Assembly: GCA_023230425.1 (NCBI GenBank)
Contig: JALNXI010000137.1
Coordinates: forward strand, 1-5,735
Reading direction: 5' to 3'
From: Methanoculleus sp.
GTDB lineage: Archaea; Halobacteriota; Methanomicrobia; Methanomicrobiales; Methanoculleaceae
Length of the DNA stretch: 5,735 nt
Shown here: positions 1 through 5,189 of the stretch, piece after piece
How positions within the stretch are numbered: the first letter of the stretch is position 1
Layout: each line of letters begins with the position of its first letter
The notes under the pieces: model-generated
Databases searched by the model: none
Told to the model about the DNA's origin: nothing
What the model saw: the letters and a program-made list of their open reading frames with translations, nothing else
Made by a program: the position numbers and the translations under genes

Positions 1-13
1 TACTTTGTCCCAC

Positions 14-27
14 CTACCTCAAGGTAG
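14..27. repeat. Short perfect inverted repeat
   Basis: CTACCT-CA-AGGTAG forms a 6-base dyad with a 2-base centre. The centre is too small for a good hairpin loop, so a protein-binding operator is more natural than a terminator. It lies at the window edge, and what it would control cannot be seen. Confidence 0.25.
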
Positions 28-77
28 CCTCATTCGTTTCGGGAAGGACTTACTCACCAGCATATCAGTACGTCGCG

Positions 78-89
78 AGATATAAATTG
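78..89. promoter_or_regulatory. Isolated TATA-like element
   Basis: GATATAAATTGT is an AT-rich island in a GC-rich stretch and could act as an archaeal TATA box in either direction (minus strand AATTTATATC is the better match). No convincing gene starts at the right distance on either strand within the window; a minus-strand transcript would leave at the left edge. Confidence 0.25.
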
Positions 90-161
90 TGCTGCAGGCC
101 CACGGCGGTAGACCGATGCCTGCAAGCCGGAACATCGAGGACTCTCACCGCCACCGCAGCG

Positions 162-317
162 TTACCGCTCAAACTCCTTCTCGATCCGGACGCGCCGGCC
201 GAGCACCGTCTCGTACCACTCCTGCTGCTTCAACGCCTGCCTTATGCTCCGGATCCGGTGCCGGACTCGCCTCCCGGTCGCCGTATCGATCAGTACCAGC
301 CTCGGCACCTCAACCAT
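162..317 (-). CDS. Possible small basic protein, 51 residues, unrecognised
   Basis: An ATG-to-TAA frame encodes a 51-residue, strongly charged product, beginning MVEVPRLVLIDTATGRRVRH and containing SIRQALKQQEWYETVLG (24-40). The alternation of hydrophobic and charged residues looks protein-like: a possible beta hairpin followed by a helix. I do not recognise a family. No convincing ribosome site precedes the ATG, and the frame stays open upstream without a start codon, so this may instead be the C-terminal relic of a longer gene interrupted on the side where the kinase remnant lies. Plus-strand ORFs across the same bases look less protein-like (Pro/Ser/Arg-rich). Confidence 0.3.
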   Translation of the reverse strand: MVEVPRLVLIDTATGRRVRHRIRSIRQALKQQEWYETVLGRRVRIEKEFER

Positions 318-348
318 CCCCGTCGATGAATGGCGTTTGACCCCCGGG

Positions 349-481
349 GTTAGGAAGGTTTGGTTTCGTGCCGGTGATGGGGTGGCTCCGCCGGGGCTCT
401 GCCGGACCCGATAGGCACCGGGTGCCGGGCCGATCGGAGTGCGGGGCGGCGTTTGTGTTCACGCTGAAGTTAGCCGCGTGA
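349..481 (+). pseudogene. Remnant of a histidine kinase C-terminus
   Basis: The frame from 422 reads VPGRSECGAAFVFTLKLAA and stops at 479-481, matching the end of the intact kinase in this window (VPGHPEQGAAFVFTLKKA). At DNA level 416-469 matches the reverse complement of 3226-3279 at 43 of 54 positions, and the last 27 bases differ at one. Further upstream, in another frame, 352-366 reads RKVWF, resembling the GKVWV strand that precedes this segment in the kinase. The two parts are out of frame and separated by extra sequence, and no N-box, G1 or G2 motif is visible upstream, so this is a decayed fragment, not a gene. It is on the opposite strand to the intact kinase. Confidence 0.6.
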
Positions 482-582
482 AACCGCTCCCTATATCCAC
501 ACGTTAAAGCCATGCCTCTCCCGCCAGGCGTCGCCTCCGGGTTCGTCGAGACGATCCAGAACGATGAAGGCGATCGGGACCG

Positions 583-598
583 GTGGAAAAATTTATCA
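583..598 (+). promoter_or_regulatory. Archaeal BRE/TATA promoter of the zinc protein
   Basis: The sequence GTGGAAAAATTTATCA contains a purine-rich BRE followed by an AT-rich TATA box that stands out from GC-rich surroundings. A start of transcription about 25 bases downstream (near 618-622) would leave a short leader carrying the GGTGAAGG ribosome site ahead of the ATG at 635. Confidence 0.5.
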
Positions 599-634
599 CC
601 CGGCGTACCTCCTCCATCTCCGGGTGAAGGTACT

Positions 635-826
635 ATGCCGGAATCTGTTTATTGCGAACATTGCGGACGAGAGATTTTGACGGAGCGGCGAGCCACGGCC
701 GGAGATGTCCCCTATTGCAGCGCCGAATGCCTGACGGCAGCAGGGGAGCAGGACGTCGGCCGGGGAGGGCGCCGGCCGGAGAGGTTCCTGGTCTCGGGTC
801 GATCGCCCTGGGGCGAGGGCTCTTAG
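635..826 (+). CDS. Small four-cysteine zinc-binding protein
   Basis: A 63-residue protein with Cys7-x2-Cys10 and Cys28-x3-Cys32 (YCEHCGRE and PYCSAEC), the layout of small treble-clef or zinc-ribbon proteins that bind one zinc ion. The C-terminal half is Gly/Arg-rich and has no recognisable domain. The ATG at 635 is preferred over the in-frame ATG at 512: GGTGAAGG lies just upstream as ribosome site, a TATA box sits at 588-597, and residues encoded upstream are low-complexity and outside the zinc motif. The gene runs towards the broken hydrolase and the stop codons overlap tail to tail (823-826). Possible roles include a nucleic-acid or protein-binding adaptor, but no specific function can be given. 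The Cys spacing and expression signals make it a convincing gene despite its size. Confidence 0.65.
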   Translation: MPESVYCEHCGREILTERRATAGDVPYCSAECLTAAGEQDVGRGGRRPERFLVSGRSPWGEGS

Positions 827-1946
827 ACCGATGCCGGGAGGTTCCGGAGCGGACGGAAGAATGCCCGGATCTCGCGGCCCATGAGTTCCGGGAACTCCAT
901 CGCCGGATATCCTTCAAGTTGCGCTCCGCATACTCCCGCGGCGGAACCGGGTCGATGTCCCTGGGGGGGAGAGCGAGTCCCACCGGGACGTCGACCTGCT
1001 GGTCCGGCGCAAGCGAACCCGATACCCACTCCTCGCGGTAGCTGACGGCCCTGACCGAAGGGCCGCCCGTCCAGTAGAGCATGATGTTCGTCAGCAGTTC
1101 GTCTTTTGAGTAGACCGTCTCCAGGTCGCCGCCGCAGTCGCTCCAGGAGCGGAACTTCTCGATGATCCAGGCAGCGTAGCCGGCAGGCGAGTCGTTCAAC
1201 CCGTAGGCGAGTGTCTGCGGCTTCGTCCCCTGGAGCACCGCATACGCCCCCTCGGTAAAACCCTGCGCCTGCGATCGCGCGAGGTACTCCCGCTCAGCAT
1301 CGGAGAGGTCCGGGAAATTTGCCATCATTATAGGGAAGCCGATGTCGGTGAGGTGGAGGCCGATGATCGATTCGGGGTGGCGCACGCCGAGGATCTGCGA
1401 GATCGGACTTCCGCCGTCCCCGCCGCCGGCGGCGAAACGCCGATAGCCGAGTTCTTCGGTCATCAGCCGGTGGGTTAACTCCGCAATCTTTGCGAGCGGC
1501 TGTTCTGTATCCGACTTCGACATGCCCGGATCGCCGATCAGCGAGGGCACGACAACGTCGAACGAGTCGGCGGGATCGCCGCCATACGCCGCCGGATCGG
1601 TGAGCATCGGGATCAGTTTGAGGTACCGGCAGATCGAGTCCGGCCAGCCGTGAAAGAGGATGAGCGGCATCGAGTCCGGCCCCTTCCCGCGTTCGTGGAT
1701 GAACCGGATCGCCTTCCCGTCGATATCGGCGGCGTAGTGAGCAAACCGGTTCAACTCCGCTTCGCGGGCCCGCCAGTCGTAGGTGTGCAGCCAGTAGTCG
1801 ACGAGCTCCTTCATATAGCCCAGGTTCGTGCCGTAGTCCCAGTCCGCACCCTCGACCTCGTCGGGCCAGCGCGTGCGGGAGAGGCGGGAGTGCAGGTCGT
1901 CGAGCGTCTCGGCGGGGACACTGATGGTGATCGGCCGTATGGTCAT
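823..1946 (-). pseudogene. Second epoxide hydrolase, broken by a frame-shifting deletion near the 3' end
   Basis: A tandem paralogue of the upstream hydrolase, starting at an ATG that overlaps its stop and is preceded by a strong GGGGGTG ribosome site. Residues 1-345 align well: EHN domain with WPDEVEGADWDYGTNLGYM (27-45), HGWPD (99-103), nucleophile Asp177 in GGGDGGS, and Asp330 as the likely acid. After EYAERNLK the frame goes wrong around 905-912. The expected RWTEM..GGHF segment is absent, and the rest of the C-terminus (PAMEFPELMGREIRAFFRPL) is read in a different frame ending at a TAA at 823. Against the intact copy, eight bases replace 42, a net loss of about 34, which deletes the catalytic His. 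Without frame repair the ORF would run to 633, giving 437 residues with an aberrant Arg-rich tail antisense to the zinc-protein gene. The PGYGF motif is also replaced by IGDPGMS. An active enzyme is very unlikely; a non-catalytic product cannot be excluded. Confidence 0.8.
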
Positions 1947-3121
1947 GTCGACACCCCCAGGGCCTCCCGGTGCTCCGCCCGCAACGGGCGGAAGAATGCC
2001 CGGATATCTTGAACGAAGAGTTCCGGCTCCTCCATCGCCGTGAAATGCCCGCCCCGCGACATCTCCGTCCATCGCTCTACGTTCAGTCTCCGCTCCGCCC
2101 ATTCGCGGGGAGGGGGGATGAAGTCTTTTGGGAAGACCGCCATCCCCACCGGGACGTCGATATGCTCCTGGAGGAACTGGAGCGGGAGGGCATGCATGTT
2201 CTCGTAGTAGAGGCGGATAGACGATCCGATCGTCTCCGTCGCCCAGTAGATCATGATGTTCGTCAGCAGTTTGTCCTTGCCGAACCGTCGCTCGACCTCG
2301 CCGCCGCAGTCGCTCCAGGAGCGGAACTTCTCGATGAACCACGCGGCGAGACCGGCAGGCGAGTCGTTCAACGCGTAGGCGAGCGTCTGCGGCTTCGTCG
2401 ACTGCACCATGCTGTAGGCGCCCTCCTGCATCCACAACTCCTGGATAGCAGCAAGGTATCTCCGCTCGTTCTCCGAGAGGTCGGGGATATCGGCACCGAG
2501 AGAGAAGAAGCCGACATCGGTGAGGTGGAGGCCGACGACCTGCCCGGGGTGCCTGAGTGCCAGGAGCTGGGAGACCCCGCTCCCGATGTCTCCGCCTCCT
2601 GCAGCGAAGCGCTCATAGCCGAGCACGTCGGTCATCAACCGCGCCCAGAGGTCGGCGATCCGCGCCGACGTCATGCCGCGTTCGTGCGGGCGGTCGGAGA
2701 ACCCGTACCCGGGCATCGACGGGACGATCACGTCGAACGCATCGGCGGGGTCGCCGCCGAAGCGAGCCGGATCGGCAAGGAGCGAGATGATCTTATGGTA
2801 CCGGTAGAAGGAGTCGGGCCAGCCGTGCGTGAGGATGATCGGCATCGGCTCCGGGCCCCTGCCCCGCTCGTGGATGAAGTGGATGCCCGAACCCGCGATC
2901 TCGGTGCGAAAGTGGTGATACCGGTTCAACTCCGCTTCCGCTGCCCGCCAGTCGTAGGTGTGCTGCCAGTAGTCGACGATCTCCTGCATATAGCCCAGGT
3001 TCGTCCCGTAGTCCCATCCCGCACCCTCGACCTCGTCGGGCAGGCGTGTATGCATAAGCCGCTCCCGGAGATCGTCGAGGACGTGCTCGGGAATATCGAT
3101 AGTAAAAGAGTGAACCTCCAT
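1943..3121 (-). CDS. Epoxide hydrolase (EHN domain plus alpha/beta hydrolase), intact
   Basis: The 392-residue protein has the usual length for this family. Enzymes of this group open epoxides to vicinal diols through an Asp-ester intermediate, in the cytoplasm when no membrane anchor is present, as here. Residues 1-105 are the epoxide hydrolase N-terminal domain (LPDEVEGAGWDYGTNLGYM, 27-45). The oxyanion-hole motif HGWPD is at 99-103, PGYGFSD at 137-143, the nucleophile is Asp178 in GGGDIGS, Asp333 in FPKD lies 26 residues before the catalytic His359 in GGHF, and the YY pair at 305-306 probably supplies a lid tyrosine. The set is complete, so activity is expected; the substrate is unknown. 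The ATG fits family N-termini (MEVHSFTIDIPE). It overlaps a second hydrolase copy by four bases. This family is much more frequent in actinobacteria and other bacteria, so acquisition by transfer is plausible, though base composition does not obviously differ from its neighbours. Confidence 0.93.
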   Translation of the reverse strand: MEVHSFTIDIPEHVLDDLRERLMHTRLPDEVEGAGWDYGTNLGYMQEIVDYWQHTYDWRAAEAELNRYHHFRTEIAGSGIHFIHERGRGPEPMPIILTHGWPDSFYRYHKIISLLADPARFGGDPADAFDVIVPSMPGYGFSDRPHERGMTSARIADLWARLMTDVLGYERFAAGGGDIGSGVSQLLALRHPGQVVGLHLTDVGFFSLGADIPDLSENERRYLAAIQELWMQEGAYSMVQSTKPQTLAYALNDSPAGLAAWFIEKFRSWSDCGGEVERRFGKDKLLTNIMIYWATETIGSSIRLYYENMHALPLQFLQEHIDVPVGMAVFPKDFIPPPREWAERRLNVERWTEMSRGGHFTAMEEPELFVQDIRAFFRPLRAEHREALGVST

Positions 3122-3143
3122 GCGGGGAATACTGGAAACAGAG

Positions 3144-3157
3144 GTAATAGTCCTTTC
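3144..3157 (-). promoter_or_regulatory. Possible BRE/TATA promoter for a leaderless epoxide hydrolase transcript
   Basis: On the minus strand GAAAGG (BRE-like) is followed by CTATTAC, centred about 25 bases upstream of the hydrolase ATG at 3121. No Shine-Dalgarno sequence lies ahead of that ATG (the preceding bases are ATTCCCCGC), so a leaderless transcript starting at or near the ATG fits. The 80-base gap to the kinase stop also suggests a separate promoter. The TATA match is weak. Confidence 0.3.
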
Positions 3158-3201
3158 GCGCAGTCGTTTTGCGTGACTCGTAGGGAGGAAACGGGCAGAA
3201 T

Positions 3202-4494
3202 TTATTCGTGGACGGCTGAAGCCTTCTTCAGCGTGAACACAAATGCCGCCCCTTGCTCCGGATGTCCGGGGACCCGGTCCTCGACCCAGACCTTCCCCCC
3301 GTAGCGGTCGACGAGGATCTGCACCAGGTAGAGGCCGAGGCCCTCCCCGACGCCCCGTCTTTTCTGCTCGTAGCGATGGAAGATCGCCTCCTTCTGGTCG
3401 TCCGGCACGCCCGGACCGGTATCCTCGACCGAAACCCATACACATCCCTCATCTTCCCCGGTCCGGATAGTGACTGCGACATCGGGACCACCGTGCTTCA
3501 CGGCGTTGCCGATCAGGTTTACAAACACTTCCGGGAGGAGGTCGTCGGCAAGGACTGATCCTGGAGCACCCTCGTATCGGATTGCAGCGCCCGGAAAATG
3601 ACATAACTCGTCGCGGATGACCGCATCCAGATCCATCGTCTTGATCTCCGGGGATCCGGCATGGATCCGGCGGATGGTGGAGACGGTCCCGAGGATCTCG
3701 ATGCTCTTATCGATGCTGCGCTTGAGCTTCTCGAGATATGTGGCGGCATCTCCCGAGAGCATACCAAGGAGCAGGTCGGCATAGAGGCTCGCGACGTTCT
3801 CGGTGTTCCCGATATCGTGGGTCAGGATATCGAGGTACAGGTTCGCCTCGTTCTGTGCCTCTTTAAGGTTCCGGCTCTGCCGGACGAGGTCGGCGGTCCG
3901 TTCCTCCACCCGGCCCTCGAGTTCGTCGTAGGCTTTACGCATCGCCTCCTCGGCCTGCTTGCGTTCGGTCAGGTCCAGGGCGACCAGGGAGAAGACCTGG
4001 ATCCCGTCCATCGGCAACGGTTTCAAGGAGAGGTACACCGGCACCCGGCTGCCATCCTGCGCCTGCAGCGTGCTCTCGCCCGTGCTGCCGGAATGGTTTC
4101 CCGCCTCCATCATCCGCCGGAATCTCGCCGCACCGGCAGGAGCGATGAAGGCGTGGATCGACTCCCCCATCACCTTCTCAAGCGGCATATGGAGCAGCCG
4201 GGCGAAGCTTGCGTTGCTGTAAAGGATGGTGCCGTCCGCGGAAAATAACGCCGCTCCTTCCCGCATCTGCTCGATGAGGACGCGGTAGGGATGTTCGGCG
4301 GTGTTTAAGGTGTAGATCTTCTCCCCACCGCTCGTGGAGACGACGAAGGCGTCGACCTCTCCCCTCCGGATCGCCGAAAGCGTCTCTTCCGCCTCAAAAA
4401 AGCCCCCGTAGAGTTCCTCCAGTACGCGGAGGAGCGCCTCTTCCCGCGGCACCCGGGGAGTACTCGTATCGGATGACTGGTCTACACCCTGCAT
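3202..4494 (-). CDS. PAS-domain sensor histidine kinase
   Basis: The 430-residue protein is soluble, with no membrane segment or signal peptide. Order of parts: an N-terminal helical segment with AEETLSAIRRGEVDAFVV (35-52), a motif common ahead of PAS domains in such kinases; a PAS domain about 69-178 (GTILYSNASFARLL, ending DLTERKQAEEA); a coiled-coil linker 179-218; an H-box LDILTHDIGNTENVA with phospho-acceptor His226; and a HATPase domain with N-box NLIGNAVKHG (326-335), G1 DTGPGVP (358-364) and G2 GEGLGLYLV (383-391). All catalytic motifs look intact. It should autophosphorylate on His226 in response to a ligand or redox cue at PAS; no receiver or regulator is in the window. The ATG at 4494 leaves a 22-base gap after the second kaiB; an upstream ATG at 4539 would overlap that gene and adds unrelated residues. 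The AGGT about 10 bases upstream is a weak ribosome site. Its position suggests work with the Kai proteins, an inference. Unlike SasA it has no KaiB-like sensor domain. Confidence 0.92.
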   Translation of the reverse strand: MQGVDQSSDTSTPRVPREEALLRVLEELYGGFFEAEETLSAIRRGEVDAFVVSTSGGEKIYTLNTAEHPYRVLIEQMREGAALFSADGTILYSNASFARLLHMPLEKVMGESIHAFIAPAGAARFRRMMEAGNHSGSTGESTLQAQDGSRVPVYLSLKPLPMDGIQVFSLVALDLTERKQAEEAMRKAYDELEGRVEERTADLVRQSRNLKEAQNEANLYLDILTHDIGNTENVASLYADLLLGMLSGDAATYLEKLKRSIDKSIEILGTVSTIRRIHAGSPEIKTMDLDAVIRDELCHFPGAAIRYEGAPGSVLADDLLPEVFVNLIGNAVKHGGPDVAVTIRTGEDEGCVWVSVEDTGPGVPDDQKEAIFHRYEQKRRGVGEGLGLYLVQILVDRYGGKVWVEDRVPGHPEQGAAFVFTLKKASAVHE

Positions 4495-4516
4495 TGTATA
4501 GTACCTGGTGGATGGG

Positions 4517-4873
4517 TTACTCCTTCTTCTGGATACCAAGTCCGATCAGAACACGGTCTTTATCCGACATATCCCCGATCAGTTTCTGGAGAGGCAGAGG
4601 CAGCTGCTTGATGAGCGTGGGGGTCGCGACGACCTGGGCTTCCTGGGCCCGTTCGGGCTGCTGGAAGATGTCGATCACCTCGAGGTCGTAGCGTCCCGCG
4701 AGGTGCTCCTCGCTGATTTCTTTGATGTTCTCGATCGCCTTCTGCGATCGCGGCGTCATTCCCGTGACATAGAGCCGCAGGACATAGCGGGCATCCGTCC
4801 TCTCCAGCGCCAGCTCGAACGCATCCGTGGCCGAACGCGGATCCCCGGCATGCTCATTCTTTCCGTCTTTCAT
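4517..4873 (-). CDS. kaiB: KaiB family protein, divergent second copy
   Basis: This 118-residue KaiB paralogue carries a longer polar N-terminus (about residues 1-28) before the core. The core shows YVLRLYVTGMTPRS (30-43), EEHLAGRYDLEVIDIF (55-70), VVATPTLIKQLPLPLQ (81-96), LIGDMSDKDRVLIGLG (98-113). It is clearly homologous to the neighbouring KaiB, but the Asp of the conserved GLD element is Gly here (GLG), and the usual PQLA after the second strand is PERA. The ATG at 4873 is chosen because the KaiB core and polar leader follow it, it lies four bases after the upstream kaiB stop, and GAGGGG sits about 10 bases upstream; a longer in-frame opening to 5011 would overlap kaiB heavily with non-homologous sequence. 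A tandem duplication followed by divergence is likely. It might bind a different KaiC, compete with the first KaiB, or act on the downstream kinase; none of this is shown by sequence. Confidence 0.92.
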   Translation of the reverse strand: MKDGKNEHAGDPRSATDAFELALERTDARYVLRLYVTGMTPRSQKAIENIKEISEEHLAGRYDLEVIDIFQQPERAQEAQVVATPTLIKQLPLPLQKLIGDMSDKDRVLIGLGIQKKE

Positions 4874-4877
4874 ACCA

Positions 4878-5189
4878 TCAGCCCCTCGGTCGCACGTCCA
4901 GCCCGACGAGGACCTTCTCCGTGTTCGAGAGGTCCCCGATGATCTTTCGCAGCGGCTGAGGCAACTTCCGGACAAGCGTGGGGACGGCAAAGATCTGGTC
5001 GCCCCTGGCAAGCTGGGGGTGCTCGAGGAGATCGATCACCTCGATCCTGTACCTGCCGGCGAGGTGCTCCTCGCAGATCCTCTTTAGGTTGGCGAATGCG
5101 GCGAGCGATTTCGGCGTCTGGCCGGCGACGTAGAGCCGCAGGATCCATTCCTCCCCGTTTTCGCCGGCTGTCTTCTCTGTATCGGTCAT
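4878..5189 (-). CDS. kaiB: KaiB family protein, canonical copy
   Basis: This is a 103-residue protein, the usual KaiB length, with a thioredoxin-like fold. In cyanobacteria KaiB binds phosphorylated KaiC and switches fold as part of the clock. Visible family blocks are LRLYVAGQTPKS (17-28), the YRIEVIDLLEHPQLA segment (47-61), FAVPTL with the conserved proline (67-72), LPQPLRKIIGDLS (76-88) and VLVGLD (93-98). The Gly and Asp of the GLD element, whose mutation favours the fold-switched form in cyanobacterial KaiB, are both retained. The start ATG overlaps the kaiC stop and is preceded by GGAGAGG at good Shine-Dalgarno spacing. The first 13 residues are polar and poorly conserved. It is immediately followed by a second KaiB gene. 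Family assignment is very secure; that it partners the adjacent KaiC is inferred from context. Confidence 0.95.
   Translation of the reverse strand: MTDTEKTAGENGEEWILRLYVAGQTPKSLAAFANLKRICEEHLAGRYRIEVIDLLEHPQLARGDQIFAVPTLVRKLPQPLRKIIGDLSNTEKVLVGLDVRPRG

Noticed and set aside
19..135. 38-codon minus-strand ORF starting MFRLAGIGLPPW, with GGTGAGAG upstream
   Set aside because: Short, no recognisable features, and it spans the TATA-like element; too weak to call as a gene.
1..161. tRNA or other structured RNA in the left edge
   Set aside because: No T-loop, acceptor stem or other conserved RNA element could be found on either strand.
87..340. Two overlapping plus-strand frames of 80-83 codons
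   Set aside because: Both are Pro/Ser/Arg-rich, overlap each other, have no ribosome site and look like shadows of GC-rich sequence.
504..595. Minus-strand frame reading VPIAFIVLDRLDEPGGDAW
   Set aside because: Looks somewhat protein-like, but there is no start codon before an upstream stop and it overlaps the promoter of the zinc protein; not supportable as a gene.
1947..2435. N-terminal extension of the second hydrolase frame up to 2435
   Set aside because: It lies inside the intact hydrolase in another frame and has no similarity to the EHN domain; the ATG at 1946 has a ribosome site.
1970..3304. Long plus-strand open frame of 444 codons antisense to the intact hydrolase
   Set aside because: It mirrors the minus-strand hydrolase codons in GC-rich DNA; its peptide is Arg/Val/Glu-rich with no domain, while the minus strand shows complete enzyme motifs.
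3122..3445. N-terminal extension of the hydrolase frame up to 3445
   Set aside because: The added residues are a Gly/Arg-rich shadow of the kinase 3' end; family homologues start at the ATG at 3121.
3661..4248. 195-codon plus-strand frame opposite the kinase
   Set aside because: Antisense shadow of the PAS and H-box coding region, with no recognisable domain or ribosome site.
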